A stretch of DNA of 40,235 nucleotides from Pseudoselenomonas ruminantium (GCA_902781305.1 CACZIV010000010.1:1-40235); one strand, 5' to 3'; counted from the first letter of the stretch, positions 24,522-33,495 are shown. Notes: a model not told the origin generated them from the sequence alone. Made by a program: numbers and translations.

Positions 24522-26591
24522 TTATTCGTTTTTCTTGCTGCGTGCTTCAATAATCTTGACGGCTTCCCGTTCCGGTACCGGCTCATAGCGGGTAAATTCC
24601 AGACTGTAGGAGCCACGGCCCTGGGTAAGGCTGCGCAAATCCGTAGCGAAACGGTAGAGTTCTGCTTCGGGGATAAGGGCGGAAATTTCGCTCATATCCT
24701 TGCCCTTGCTGTCCACACCCAAAATATGTGCGCGTTTGCTATTGAGCTTGCCCATAACGTCGCCCATATAGTATTCCGGCGTTGTCACGCGGATGGTATC
24801 AATGGGTTCTAAGAGAATCGGTGAAGCATCCATTACACCTTTGCGGATGGCAATGCCTGCCGCCGTCTTAAATGCCGCTTCGGAGGAGTCAACGGAATGA
24901 TAGGAGCCGTCATAGAGGTTGACCTTGACATCCACCACCGGGTAGCCTGCCATTACACCTGCTGCCAGGGCTTCTTCCGTTCCCTTCTCGACAGCGGGGA
25001 TATACTGGCGCGGTACACTGCCGCCGAAGATGGTTTCCGTAAAGACATTGCCCTCGCCTGCCGGCTGCGGGCTGATTTCGAGCCATACATCGCCGAACTG
25101 TCCATGACCGCCGCTCTGTTTCTTATGACGGCCCTGCACCTGCACGCTCTTGCGGATGGTTTCCCGATAAGCCACTTTCGGTTGTGAGAGCACCATTTCC
25201 GCACCGAATTTCCGCTGCAGCTGTTCCGCCAAAATTTCCAGATGGACTTCGCCAATGCCTTTGACCAATGTTTCTCTGGTTTCCTGCTTCTTCTGCACCA
25301 CCAGCGTCGGGTCTTCGTCCTGCTGCTTGGCCAAGGCGCCGAAGACCTTGTCTTCCTCGCCCTTCTTCTTGGACGTTACCGCCATTTCCAGCATAGGCTC
25401 AGGATAGCTGATGCCTTCATACTGAATGGGATTATTCTTATCACAAAGGGTATCGCCGGTACGCACCTGCTGCAGCTTCGTCGTGACCACGATGTCGCCG
25501 GCAGCTGCCTGACTGAGATTTTCCTGACGCTTGCCCTGCATGGTAAAGAGTGTACCGATGCGTTCCTCGCCGTTCTTATTGACATGGAAGTAGTTGGCAT
25601 CGCCCTTCATTTCGCCGGACAGGACGCGGATAAAGCTCTGCCTGCCCACAAAGGGGTCAACGGTGGTCTTAAAGACCTGCGCAGAGAACGCATCTTCCGT
25701 GCGGCGTTCCTTGATTTCTCCGCTGACGGGGTCTGTACCGATGGACACCTTGAAATACGGCGTGGGCATATATTCCACCAGCCCATTCATCAGCTGACGG
25801 ATACCGATATTCTGTTTTGCCGAAGCACAGAACACGGGGAAAATCTTGCCGGCCTGAATGCCTTCAATCATGGCAGCTGCCACTTCTACTTCGGTGATTT
25901 CCTCACCCTCGATGTATTTTTCCAGCAGTTCATTGTTGAATTCTGCCACGGCTTCAATGAGTTTCTGGCGGGCGGCTTCCACATCGCCTTTGATGTATTC
26001 CGGCACCTCGTCCTTCACCACTTCATTGTCGTGGGTCACAATCTTCATATGCAGGGCCAGCAGGTCAACTACGCCCTGGAAAGCTGCTTCCTTGCCGATA
26101 GGAATCTGCACCGGCACAACGCCGTCGCCAAAACGAACCCGCAACTCCTCTACTACGCCGTCAAAGTCAGCATGTTCCCTGTCCATCTTATTGATGAGGA
26201 ATGCTCTGGGCAGCTCATTTTCCTCAGCAAAGGCAAATGCACTTTCCGTGCCGGATTTAATGCCTGAGGATGCAGATATGACAATCAGTGCGCTGTCAGC
26301 AGCCACCATCGCTCCTTTTACATCACCAACGAAATCAGGATAGCCGGGGGTGTCAATGAAGTTCAGTTTGAAATCACGCCACTCACATGCTACTAATTTT
26401 GCGCCAATCGTCATCTTGCGCTTGCTTTCTTCCGGGTCATAATCCAACGCACTGGTGCCGTCTTCCACACTGCCCAGCCGCTTTACCACGCCCGTATTGA
26501 ACAAACATGCATCCAAAAGACTGGTCTTGCCCGTTTTGCCATGTCCGGTTACTGCAATATTGCGGATATTGGTACTCTTGTAGTTCTTCAT
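24522..26591 (-). CDS. Elongation factor G-like translational GTPase
   Basis: A 689-aa paralogue of EF-G of the FusA2 type, with the complete five-domain layout. The G domain has P-loop GHGKTGKT (16-23; canonical EF-G reads GHVDAGKT), G3 DTPGYPDF and G4 NKMD. Domains III-V contain GEVHLEILAEQLQRKFG and the C-terminal VMGKLNSKRAHILGVDS segment. The main EF-G usually sits beside rpsL-rpsG-tuf, so this copy is probably accessory; its role is unresolved. The start ATG (26589-26591) is 7 bases after GGAGGG. It stands alone between two terminators. Confidence 0.9.
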   Translation of the reverse strand: MKNYKSTNIRNIAVTGHGKTGKTSLLDACLFNTGVVKRLGSVEDGTSALDYDPEESKRKMTIGAKLVACEWRDFKLNFIDTPGYPDFVGDVKGAMVAADSALIVISASSGIKSGTESAFAFAEENELPRAFLINKMDREHADFDGVVEELRVRFGDGVVPVQIPIGKEAAFQGVVDLLALHMKIVTHDNEVVKDEVPEYIKGDVEAARQKLIEAVAEFNNELLEKYIEGEEITEVEVAAAMIEGIQAGKIFPVFCASAKQNIGIRQLMNGLVEYMPTPYFKVSIGTDPVSGEIKERRTEDAFSAQVFKTTVDPFVGRQSFIRVLSGEMKGDANYFHVNKNGEERIGTLFTMQGKRQENLSQAAAGDIVVTTKLQQVRTGDTLCDKNNPIQYEGISYPEPMLEMAVTSKKKGEEDKVFGALAKQQDEDPTLVVQKKQETRETLVKGIGEVHLEILAEQLQRKFGAEMVLSQPKVAYRETIRKSVQVQGRHKKQSGGHGQFGDVWLEISPQPAGEGNVFTETIFGGSVPRQYIPAVEKGTEEALAAGVMAGYPVVDVKVNLYDGSYHSVDSSEAAFKTAAGIAIRKGVMDASPILLEPIDTIRVTTPEYYMGDVMGKLNSKRAHILGVDSKGKDMSEISALIPEAELYRFATDLRSLTQGRGSYSLEFTRYEPVPEREAVKIIEARSKKNE

Positions 26592-26680
26592 TGACAGTCC
26601 CTCCATTTCATATACTGTTTTCTATATTCTCTGAATTTCATTTTAATTCCTGCAAAAGCAGAAGATTTTATATAAAAAAA

Positions 26681-26706
26681 ACTGCCCTCACTTTCGTGAG
26701 GGCAGT
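26681..26706 (-). terminator. Intrinsic terminator after the HU gene
   Basis: A perfect 11-bp stem (ACTGCCCTCAC / GTGAGGGCAGT) with a GAAA tetraloop is followed by seven T on the minus strand, 12 bases past the stop. Confidence 0.95.
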
Positions 26707-26717
26707 CTGCCGTCAAA

Positions 26718-26990
26718 TTAGTATTTAACGCTGGATTTGAATGCGAGGCTGTCGCTGGCAGCGATTTCGATGGTCTCGCCCGTCTGCGGGTTGCGGCCGG
26801 AACGTGCATTGCGATGTGCCTTCTTGAAGGTGCCGAAGCCGATCAGGCGGATTTCTGCATCAGCCTTAACGCTTTCCTTTACCGTTTCGAGCAGTGCATC
26901 AACAACAGCCTTCGTGTCCTTCTTGGATACGCCAGCAGCTTCTGCAACTTTATCAACGAGAATAGTCTTGCTAATTACTTCTTTTGCCAT
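26718..26990 (-). CDS. hup: HU-family DNA-binding protein
   Basis: HU is a small histone-like dimer that bends and compacts DNA. The 90-aa chain has the helical dimerisation part (VAEAAGVSKKDTKAVVDALLETVKE) and the beta-arm signature GFGTFKKAHRNARSGRNPQTGE, with the Pro that intercalates DNA. Length is exactly typical. It is a single-gene unit with a near-consensus promoter and a strong terminator, as expected for an abundant protein. Confidence 0.96.
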   Translation of the reverse strand: MAKEVISKTILVDKVAEAAGVSKKDTKAVVDALLETVKESVKADAEIRLIGFGTFKKAHRNARSGRNPQTGETIEIAASDSLAFKSSVKY

Positions 26991-27025
26991 AGTAGTAATC
27001 CCCTTTCAATATACTAACAAGTCGT

Positions 27026-27054
27026 ATTATAGCCGATAAATAAAGGCGCGTCAA
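27026..27054 (-). promoter_or_regulatory. Sigma-A promoter for the HU gene
   Basis: TTGACG (27049-27054), 17 bp and perfect TATAAT (27026-27031) lie 36 bases before the HU start. Confidence 0.88.
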
Positions 27055-27107
27055 CAAAAAACAGAAATTTCTCTTGTTTCGTCCTAAATTTATTGTTTTA
27101 TATGCAA

Positions 27108-27136
27108 AAAGCGCAGCCATCTGCGGACTGCGCTTT
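27108..27136 (-). terminator. Intrinsic terminator after the RNase J gene
   Basis: A 9-bp stem (AAAGCGCAG / CTGCGCTTT) with an 11-nt loop is followed by TTGCAT on the minus strand, 7 bases past the stop. Confidence 0.75.
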
Positions 27137-27142
27137 ACAAAC

Positions 27143-28804
27143 TTATACTTCTTGAATGATCGGAAGAATCATCGGACGGCGGCGGGTCTTTTCAAAGAGG
27201 TACCGGCCCAAAGCGTCACGAACGTTGGCCTTGATGGCTGCCCATTCCTTGACGCCTTCATCCTGGCAGCGGTCCAAAGCCTGTTCGACTCTGGCGCGCG
27301 CTTCGTCCATCAGTGCTTCCGATTCACGCACATAGACGAAACCACGGGAAACGATATCCGGGCCGCCCACTACGGTGTTGGATGCTCTGTCCATTGCTAC
27401 GACGATAATCAGGATACCATCCTGCGACAGCTGGCGGCGGTCACGCAGGACGATGTTGCCGACATCACCGACACCCAGGCCATCTACCATGACCATACCA
27501 GCTGTAACTTTGCCGGCTACCTGACCTTTATCGCGGGTGAATTCAAACACATAGCCGTTTTCACCGAGGAAGATATGGTCTTTGGGCATCCCCAGCTCCT
27601 GCGCCAGTTTGGCATGCTGTACCAAATGATGATACTCACCATGTACAGGGATAAAGAACTTCGGACGCACGAGGTTATGCATGAGCTTCAGTTCTTCACG
27701 GCTGGCGTGACCGGATACATGAACTTCCTTATCCCGGCCATAAACCACATTTGCACCTAAGCGCATAAGGTTGTCAATGGTCTTGGAAACGAGTTTTTCA
27801 TTACCCGGAATCGGCGTAGCCGAGATGATAACGGTATCATCGGGGACAATGGTTACTTTGCGATGATCAGACATCGCCATGCGGGTCAGGGCCGACATCG
27901 GCTCACCCTGGCTGCCCGTGGTGACAATAACGATTTGTTCGGCGCGATAGTTATTGATTTCATCAATATCAATTATAGTTCCTTCCGGAGCGGTGATATA
28001 ACCAAGCTCCAAGGAAATCGTCACCACATTTACCATGCTGCGGCCTAAGATGGCCACCTTGCGCTTATAGCGCACAGCAGTGTCGATAACCTGCTGAATA
28101 CGGTGTACATTCGAGGAGAATGTTGCCACGATAATACGGCTGCGGGCACCGTGGAAAGCCTTGTCAAAGGACGCTCCGACCGTGCTTTCGCTCGGCGTAT
28201 GGCCAGCCCGTTCCGCATTGGTGGAATCGGCCATCATCAGAAGAACCCCTTTGTTCCCAAGCTCCGAGAAACGGCGGAAATCCGTCATCTTGCCGTCAAT
28301 CGGCGTGTAGTCGAGCTTGAAGTCACCCGTATGGACAATCATGCCCACCGGCGTCTTGATGGAAAGCCCCACTGCATCGGGAATGGAATGGTTCACACGG
28401 ATAAAGCCCACGCTGAAACAACCCACATTGATAATGTCCCCTTGCATTACCGAATGCAGATTGCTCGAATCCACACCATTTTCCTTGAGACGGCCTTCCA
28501 AAATCCCCAGCGTCAAACGCGTACCATAAACCGGCACATTGAGCTGTTTGAGGACATAGGGCAGGGCACCGATATGGTCTTCGTGCCCATGGGTCAGGAC
28601 AATCGCCTTAATCATATCGCGATTCTCCAAAAGATAGCTGATATCCGGAATAACGAGGTCCACGCCCAGCATATCTTCTTCGGGGAACATGAGCCCCGAA
28701 TCAATCACGAGAATTTCATCGCCAACACGGACGACCGTCATGTTCTTGCCGATTTCCCCCAGTCCGCCCAAGGGAATAATCTGTAGTTTTTGTGCTTTTG
28801 CCAA
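27143..28804 (-). CDS. rnj: Ribonuclease J
   Basis: RNase J is a beta-CASP metallo-beta-lactamase nuclease with 5'-3' exo- and endonuclease activity, central to mRNA turnover and rRNA maturation in Firmicutes. The 553-aa protein has the metal motif THGHEDHIGALPYV, the HTGDFK and ADSTNAER segments, the beta-CASP region with GSQGEPMSAL, and GHASREELKLM followed by the HGEYHHL motif. The C-terminal domain forms the dimer. Translation starts at TTG (28802-28804) 9 bases after GGAGG. Only one RNase J gene lies in the window, so J1 versus J2 cannot be decided. Confidence 0.96.
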   Translation of the reverse strand: MAKAQKLQIIPLGGLGEIGKNMTVVRVGDEILVIDSGLMFPEEDMLGVDLVIPDISYLLENRDMIKAIVLTHGHEDHIGALPYVLKQLNVPVYGTRLTLGILEGRLKENGVDSSNLHSVMQGDIINVGCFSVGFIRVNHSIPDAVGLSIKTPVGMIVHTGDFKLDYTPIDGKMTDFRRFSELGNKGVLLMMADSTNAERAGHTPSESTVGASFDKAFHGARSRIIVATFSSNVHRIQQVIDTAVRYKRKVAILGRSMVNVVTISLELGYITAPEGTIIDIDEINNYRAEQIVIVTTGSQGEPMSALTRMAMSDHRKVTIVPDDTVIISATPIPGNEKLVSKTIDNLMRLGANVVYGRDKEVHVSGHASREELKLMHNLVRPKFFIPVHGEYHHLVQHAKLAQELGMPKDHIFLGENGYVFEFTRDKGQVAGKVTAGMVMVDGLGVGDVGNIVLRDRRQLSQDGILIIVVAMDRASNTVVGGPDIVSRGFVYVRESEALMDEARARVEQALDRCQDEGVKEWAAIKANVRDALGRYLFEKTRRRPMILPIIQEV

Positions 28805-28850
28805 AAATTACACCTCCATAATTCAGTTGTCTTCTTGCTTATTTATAATT

Positions 28851-28879
28851 CTTATATTTCATTGCATCTGCGCAATCAA
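28851..28879 (-). promoter_or_regulatory. Promoter for the RNase J gene
   Basis: TTGATT (28874-28879), 17 bp and TATAAG (28851-28856) lie about 47 bases before the start. Confidence 0.55.
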
Positions 28880-28941
28880 AGTCCGAACAATTCATTCTTT
28901 ACTATTTTATCATTCCAGTTGCCATAATGCAACGAAAAAAA

Positions 28942-28975
28942 GGACATTTCCCTGCGATAAAGCAGAAAAATGTCC
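28942..28975 (-). terminator. Intrinsic terminator after hisIE
   Basis: A 13-14 bp, slightly imperfect stem (GGACATTTTTCTGC / GCAGGGAAATGTCC) with a 6-nt loop is followed by seven T on the minus strand, 30 bases past the hisIE stop. Confidence 0.9.
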
Positions 28976-29006
28976 CTTGTATACACTATTTTACCGAAAT
29001 TTTTTC

Positions 29007-29714
29007 TTACATATCCGGTCTTACCCCGGTCTTGCCCGTGAACTTATGATAGTTCCCCCCCTTGCGGCGGCTCATGAGTTCATCGAGCAGCTGGTCCGGT
29101 GTCAGCTTGTGATATGCCAAAAGCACCAGGCAGTGATACCAGAGGTCGCCCATTTCGTAGAGCACTTCTTCGCTCTTGTTGTTCTTGGACGCAATAACCG
29201 TTTCCACGGCCTCCTCGCCAACTTTCTTGAGGATTTTATCCTGTCCCTTCTCAAAGAGGTAATTGGTATAAGAGCCCTCTACCGGATTTAACTGACGCTC
29301 CTGAATGACATTATAAAGGTCATTGAGCACCGTAGCCAGTGAAGTCTCCTGCTCCGGCTCGACAACCACCAGACCTTTTTCCTTCTCCTCCACCAGCTTG
29401 CGGCCGCTGAAGCAGGTATATGTGCCTGTATGGCAGGCTACACCGGTCTGATGTACCTTAATGAGCAGGGTATCCCCGTCGCAGTCATAGGAAATCTCCT
29501 TGACCTTCTGCTTGTTGCCGGATTCTTCGCCCTTGTTCCAAAGGCGCTGACGGCTGCGGCTGTAGTACCAGGTATAGCCCGTCTCAATGGTCTTTTCCAA
29601 AGACTCCTTATTCATATAGGCCAGCATCAGCACCTGTCCGTTTTCCTCCTGCACCACGGCCGGTACAAGGCCCTTGTCGTCAAATTTAATCATCGAAATG
29701 TCTACTGCACTCAT
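29007..29714 (-). CDS. hisIE: Bifunctional PR-AMP cyclohydrolase / PR-ATP pyrophosphatase
   Basis: HisIE performs the second and third steps of histidine synthesis. Residues 1-115 are the cyclohydrolase, with [12 protein letters not shown], the [10 protein letters not shown] metal site and [12 protein letters not shown]. The rest is the pyrophosphatase, with the acidic [21 protein letters not shown] motif. The start ATG overlaps the hisF stop by one base (TGATG), so translation is coupled. The other his genes are not in this window. Confidence 0.96.
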   Translation of the reverse strand: MSAVDISMIKFDDKGLVPAVVQEENGQVLMLAYMNKESLEKTIETGYTWYYSRSRQRLWNKGEESGNKQKVKEISYDCDGDTLLIKVHQTGVACHTGTYTCFSGRKLVEEKEKGLVVVEPEQETSLATVLNDLYNVIQERQLNPVEGSYTNYLFEKGQDKILKKVGEEAVETVIASKNNKSEEVLYEMGDLWYHCLVLLAYHKLTPDQLLDELMSRRKGGNYHKFTGKTGVRPDM

Positions 29715-30484
29715 CAGAATCTTACCTCCACGCCCCGTGATTTTAGATATTCCTTAACCTGCCGCACGGTAAACTCACCGTAATGGAATACAGACGCCGC
29801 CAACACGGCATCCGCCTTGCCTTCGGTCAGCACATCATAAAAATGTTCGAGCTTCCCCGCGCCGCCGGAAGCGATAACCGGGACATTTACCGCCTCCGAC
29901 ACCGCGCGGGTCAAAGCGATATCATAGCCGTCTTTGGTGCCGTCAGCATCCATACTGGTGAGCAAAATCTCACCGGCCCCCAAGGAAACGGCTTTTGTTA
30001 TCCATTCCAGACAGTCCAGCCCTGTAGGGGTACGGCCGCCATTGACATAGACTTCCCATTTATCCTCGCCGCTGCGGCGGGCATCCACCGCCAGCACAAT
30101 GCACTGCCGGCCAAATTTCTCCGCACCCTCGCGGATAAGTTCCGGATTTTTTATTGCAGCTGTATTGACCGAAACCTTGTCGGCTCCCGCCTTCAACATC
30201 CGGCTCATATCCTCCACGGTGCGGATGCCACCGCCCACGGTGAAGGGAATAAAGACCTGACTGGCACAATCCTGGGCCACCTGCACGATGATATCGCGCT
30301 TGTCGCTCGATGCGGTGATATCCAAAAACACCAGCTCATCGGCCCGCTCCTTGTCGTAACGGGCAGCCAGCTCCACCGGGTCGCCTGCATCCCGCAGCCC
30401 CACAAAATTCGTGCCTTTCACCACCCTGCCATCTTTGACGTCCAGACAGGGAATAATGCGCTTCGTATAGGTAGATGTACTCAT
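29714..30484 (-). CDS. hisF: Imidazole glycerol phosphate synthase subunit HisF
   Basis: HisF is the cyclase subunit that uses ammonia from HisH to make imidazole glycerol phosphate and AICAR. The 256-aa TIM barrel opens [19 protein letters not shown] with the catalytic Asp, and contains [11 protein letters not shown] and the second catalytic Asp in [16 protein letters not shown] chose ATG at 30482-30484 with GAGG 9 bases upstream; the frame could extend five codons further. It has its own promoter, separating this pair from any main his operon. HisH is not nearby. Confidence 0.96.
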   Translation of the reverse strand: MSTSTYTKRIIPCLDVKDGRVVKGTNFVGLRDAGDPVELAARYDKERADELVFLDITASSDKRDIIVQVAQDCASQVFIPFTVGGGIRTVEDMSRMLKAGADKVSVNTAAIKNPELIREGAEKFGRQCIVLAVDARRSGEDKWEVYVNGGRTPTGLDCLEWITKAVSLGAGEILLTSMDADGTKDGYDIALTRAVSEAVNVPVIASGGAGKLEHFYDVLTEGKADAVLAASVFHYGEFTVRQVKEYLKSRGVEVRF

Positions 30485-30524
30485 ATAACATATCCTCATA
30501 CAATATTTACACTCAACATTACCT

Positions 30525-30553
30525 ATTTTACAATAATTAATTAAAGTTTACAA
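30525..30553 (-). promoter_or_regulatory. Promoter for hisF-hisIE
   Basis: TTGTAA (30548-30553), 17 bp and TAAAAT (30525-30530) lie about 40 bases before hisF. The leader is too short for a T-box or his attenuator. Confidence 0.7.
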
Positions 30554-30563
30554 GTTTTTGTGT

Positions 30564-30935
30564 TTATCCCCACTCCAGCGCAACATCCCAATCGACTTCG
30601 GGCAAAATGCCATCCCCATGCATCGGCAGGTTCAGCGGACGCAAATCCAGTTCGCGCGGCCGCCATTTATGTATGCCTTCATCTTCTTCCCCGGTCAGAT
30701 ATTGGGGAGCAGATATGCAGGACAACTGGCAGTAGCCCAGGTTGCGAATCCACTCGTCCAGCCTGCTTTCCACTACCAATGTCTGACTCTCCGACATCGC
30801 CTTATTTTTTTTGCGTATTCTGGTATTCCCCAACGGGTCGAGCAAAATTTCCCCAGTTACAGCATCCGGCGACAAACCAAAGCCAAACAACTCATCTGTC
30901 CCCACACGGCCCAAACGCTCAATCCAAACCAGCAT
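30564..30935 (-). CDS. Hypothetical protein, 123 aa
   Basis: I do not recognise this protein. It begins MLVWIERLGRVGTDELFGFGLSP and has a tryptophan-rich C-terminus (KWRPRELDLRPLNLP, then VDWDVALEW). There is no signal peptide or membrane helix and only one cysteine. The ATG at 30933-30935 has GGAG 9-10 bases upstream; a TTG three codons earlier is too close to that site. It sits alone between the metK terminator and the hisF promoter, so it may be its own transcription unit. Reading-frame length and ribosome site support a real gene. Confidence 0.6.
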   Translation of the reverse strand: MLVWIERLGRVGTDELFGFGLSPDAVTGEILLDPLGNTRIRKKNKAMSESQTLVVESRLDEWIRNLGYCQLSCISAPQYLTGEEDEGIHKWRPRELDLRPLNLPMHGDGILPEVDWDVALEWG

Positions 30936-30960
30936 AGCAATCAACTCCTCTCATAATTAG

Positions 30961-30977
30961 GAGATAAAACTTATCTC
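30961..30977. repeat. 17-bp palindrome upstream of the 123-aa gene
   Basis: GAGATAA-AAC-TTATCTC is a perfect 7-bp inverted repeat with a 3-bp centre, about 26 bases before the start of the unknown gene. It has no T-run, so it looks more like a protein-binding site than a terminator. Confidence 0.4.
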
Positions 30978-31030
30978 AATGTATTATGATTAGACATTTT
31001 TTGCCTTAATCCTTCCTTTACGGACGAAAA

Positions 31031-31062
31031 AAGTAAGCCCCTCCCGCAGGAAAGGCTTACTT
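31031..31062 (-). terminator. Intrinsic terminator after metK
   Basis: A 9-bp stem (AAGTAAGCC / GGCTTACTT), extended by imperfect inner pairs, is followed by TTTTCG on the minus strand, 15 bases past the metK stop. Confidence 0.88.
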
Positions 31063-31077
31063 GCAAAGCTTATGAAA

Positions 31078-32268
31078 TTACAGACCGGCTTCTTTTTTGA
31101 GCACATCTGCTTTGTCCGTGTGTTCCCAAGGCAGGTCCACATCGGTGCGGCCGAAATGACCATAAGCAGCCGTCTGCTTGTAGATAGGACGACGCAGGTC
31201 GAGCATCTTGATGATACCAGCCGGGCGCAGGTCAAAGTGCTTTTCAACCAGTTCTTCGATTTTTTCTTCAGCAACTTTGTTGGTGCCAAAGGTATCCACC
31301 ATGACGGAAACCGGGTATGCTACACCGATCGCGTAAGCCAGCTGAATTTCGCACTTGTCGGCCAGCCCTGCTGCCACGATGTTCTTAGCCACATAGCGGG
31401 CAGCATAAGCGGCACTGCGGTCAACCTTCGTGGGGTCCTTGCCGGAGAAAGCGCCGCCGCCATGACGAGCCCAGCCGCCATAGGTGTCAACGATGATTTT
31501 ACGGCCCGTAAGACCGGAGTCACCCTGCGGGCCGCCGATGACGAACTTGCCCGTCGGATTGACGAAGATGCGGGTTTCTTCCTTGAGCAGATCAGCAGGT
31601 ACAACCGGCTTGATTACATGCTCGATGAGGTCCTTGCGAATCTGTTCCAGCGTTACATCTTCATCATGCTGGGTGGAGATAACAATGGTATCCACAGCCA
31701 CCGGCTTACCATCTTCATAGACGATAGTAACCTGCGTCTTGCCGTCCGGACGAAGGTAGCCGAGCGTGCCATTCTTGCGGACTTCCGTCAGACGACGAGC
31801 CAGTCTCTGCGCCAAAGCTATGGGCAGCGGCATGAATTCCGGCGTCTCGTTGGTCGCATAGCCAAACATCATGCCCTGGTCACCAGCACCGACAGCATCT
31901 GCTTCGTCGAGCTTGCCTTCACGGGCTTCAAGAGCCTGATTTACACCCTGGGCGATATCCGGGGACTGTTCATCCAAAGATACCAGAATACCACAGGTCT
32001 TGCAGTCAAAACCGTAAGCGGCGTCGGTGTAGCCGATTTCTTCCACGGTGCTGCGAATGATTTTCGGAATATCCACATAGCAGGTCGTGGAGATTTCACC
32101 AACCACATGTACCTGACCGGTCGTTACCAGTGTTTCACATGCCACACGGCCCTGCGGGTCCTGAGCGATAATAGCATCTAAGATGCTGTCGGAAATCTGG
32201 TCAGCCATTTTATCCGGATGACCTTCCGTAACCGATTCCGACGTAAACAGCATACGTTTCTTGCTCAT
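31078..32268 (-). CDS. metK: S-adenosylmethionine synthetase
   Basis: MetK makes SAM from methionine and ATP. At 396 aa it is standard. The signatures are clear: [16 protein letters not shown] at the N-terminus, [12 protein letters not shown] in the middle, and [23 protein letters not shown] with the phosphate-binding lysines. It is a single-gene unit behind a SAM-I riboswitch, so the product represses its own synthesis. Confidence 0.98.
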   Translation of the reverse strand: MSKKRMLFTSESVTEGHPDKMADQISDSILDAIIAQDPQGRVACETLVTTGQVHVVGEISTTCYVDIPKIIRSTVEEIGYTDAAYGFDCKTCGILVSLDEQSPDIAQGVNQALEAREGKLDEADAVGAGDQGMMFGYATNETPEFMPLPIALAQRLARRLTEVRKNGTLGYLRPDGKTQVTIVYEDGKPVAVDTIVISTQHDEDVTLEQIRKDLIEHVIKPVVPADLLKEETRIFVNPTGKFVIGGPQGDSGLTGRKIIVDTYGGWARHGGGAFSGKDPTKVDRSAAYAARYVAKNIVAAGLADKCEIQLAYAIGVAYPVSVMVDTFGTNKVAEEKIEELVEKHFDLRPAGIIKMLDLRRPIYKQTAAYGHFGRTDVDLPWEHTDKADVLKKEAGL

Positions 32269-32327
32269 AATTTTGCCTCCTTATGCATTGAGCTGCTGAA
32301 ATATCTCGTCTTCCATTGGGCAAAAGG

Positions 32328-32355
32328 AAAAGGCTCTCATAAATGAGAGCCTTTT
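32328..32355 (-). terminator. SAM-riboswitch terminator before metK
   Basis: A perfect 13-bp stem (AAAAGGCTCTCAT / ATGAGAGCCTTTT) with a 2-nt centre and a TTTTCCTTTT tail lies between the aptamer and metK. Its 5' arm CTCTCAT is complementary to ATGAGAG in the aptamer's 3' P1 strand, which gives the alternative antiterminator. Confidence 0.93.
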
Positions 32356-32361
32356 ATCTTC

Positions 32362-32464
32362 ACTCTCATCTTATAGGCTTCGCCTAAAGGAATTGGCACC
32401 GTTTCGCCATTGCGATGGTTGCCGCAGCTTCATTGGGCCTATCCCTCCACTGCTCTGGATGAGT
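32362..32464 (-). ncRNA. SAM-I riboswitch (S-box)
   Basis: The minus strand carries the S-box core: AGAGCAGTGGAGGGATAGGCCC, ATGAAGCTGCGGCAACC, then GGTGCCAATTCC, closed by P1 (ACTCATC with GATGAG). SAM binding should stabilise P1, free the terminator arm and stop transcription before metK. Confidence 0.96.
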
Positions 32465-32490
32465 TCATATTCAGCTTTATCGATAGAATG

Positions 32491-32519
32491 ATTTTATCCT
32501 ATTTTTCCCAAAATGTCAA
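32491..32519 (-). promoter_or_regulatory. Sigma-A promoter for metK
   Basis: Consensus TTGACA (32514-32519), 17 bp and TAAAAT (32491-32496) lie about 27 bases before the SAM aptamer. Confidence 0.88.
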
Positions 32520-32554
32520 GAAAAAAAGATGAATATGATTCATTTTTAATACTG

Positions 32555-33175
32555 TTATTCTGTTGGCTTAAATTTTTTGCGGATAATCATTTCAATATGA
32601 TTTCCCTCAACCGAAACCTGTATATCATCGGCAATGTTCGCCACGATGGACTTTTCCAATTCATCCAGGGCTTCTTCCATTTCCGTATCTTCATCGGCTT
32701 TCTTTTCCACATCATACCGATATTGCTGCAATGACCACATATAAGCATCCGCTGCCATCCCGACACCACCCATGCTCATGCAATGCATATCACCGGTCGA
32801 TACCATGGCGCCATCTTTTATGTTATAAAGGCTGTCTTCGATGAAATCCTTTATCTTGCCCATGATACCTACAGAGGCTTCATTTCTCTTTTTGGAGGAA
32901 GTATCGATAAGCTCCTGCTTTTTATCGTAATTCATCAAGGCATCAGCCAAAAGGTGCAATTCACAGTTGCCATCCGGCGAGCCTTCCATCCAAAAATCAG
33001 CGGAGAAATCCTCCACAATTGCCCGTACCATGCTCATGGTTTCTTCGGCCAAAAGCCGGGCACGGCGGGCGCTGCGCTCGCCAAAGCCCATTCCGGCGCT
33101 GAAGGACTCGACCTCATCTAAAGCAGCTTCCATGCCATAGCCGAGACTATTTACCTTAATTTTTGTGGTTCTCAT
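32555..33175 (-). CDS. RsbW-like (degenerate HATPase) anti-sigma or switch-kinase-type protein
   Basis: The 206-aa protein is placed directly after a STAS antagonist gene, like rsbV-rsbW. The segment GERSARRARLLAEETMSMVRAIV (about 32-54) looks like the N-box helix of GHKL ATPases, but the usual N-box Asn is not obvious. A glycine-rich GGVGMAADAYMW stretch (near 136) could be the ATP lid. A charged linker around residues 85-105 interrupts the domain. The C-terminus is strand-like (DDIQVSVEGNHIEMIIRKKF). Kinase activity is therefore doubtful; protein binding to the STAS partner is the better guess. GGGGA lies about 7 bases before the ATG. Confidence 0.6.
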   Translation of the reverse strand: MRTTKIKVNSLGYGMEAALDEVESFSAGMGFGERSARRARLLAEETMSMVRAIVEDFSADFWMEGSPDGNCELHLLADALMNYDKKQELIDTSSKKRNEASVGIMGKIKDFIEDSLYNIKDGAMVSTGDMHCMSMGGVGMAADAYMWSLQQYRYDVEKKADEDTEMEEALDELEKSIVANIADDIQVSVEGNHIEMIIRKKFKPTE

Positions 33176-33195
33176 GCAACCATCCCCAATCCCTG

Positions 33196-33495
33196 TTATT
33201 CTTCGATGGTAAGGAAGTCAATAAAGCCCGTCATTTCCAGTACATCTTTAACATCGCTGTTGACATGGGTAAGCTTCATCGACCCCTGTTTCTTCATCCG
33301 TTTCTGCGCCAGCAGCAGGACGCGCAGGCCGGCAGATGCTACATAGACCAGTTCACTGAAATCAAAGGTCAAATCCGTAACGCCAGCCAATTCATTCTGC
33401 ACAACTTTATCCAGTTCGGGAGCCGTAACTGCATCCAGACGGCCAACCAATGCAAGCTTCAACACCGAACCATTTTGTTCTTTTTTAATCTCCAT
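33196..33495 (-). CDS. STAS-domain anti-sigma factor antagonist (RsbV/SpoIIAA-like)
   Basis: A 99-aa single STAS domain. The strand-helix pattern (VLKLALVGRLDAVTAPELDKVV, then TFDFSELVYVASAGLRVLLLA) is typical, with Ser54 in YVASAGLR as the expected phosphorylation site. In known systems the unphosphorylated form binds an RsbW-type kinase and frees a partner. Here the next gene, 20 bases on, is RsbW-like, while the gene upstream is a condensation-like/cNMP-like protein. AGGGG 9 bases upstream supports the ATG. No sigma factor gene is close, so the output may not be a sigma factor. Confidence 0.88.
   Translation of the reverse strand: MEIKKEQNGSVLKLALVGRLDAVTAPELDKVVQNELAGVTDLTFDFSELVYVASAGLRVLLLAQKRMKKQGSMKLTHVNSDVKDVLEMTGFIDFLTIEE

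Noticed and set aside
25242-26267. Plus-strand open frame of 341 codons opposite the EF-G-like gene
   Set aside because: It is a shadow frame on the opposite strand of a conserved GTPase.
31072-32181. Plus-strand open frame of 369 codons opposite metK
   Set aside because: It lies fully within metK antisense and has no start signal.
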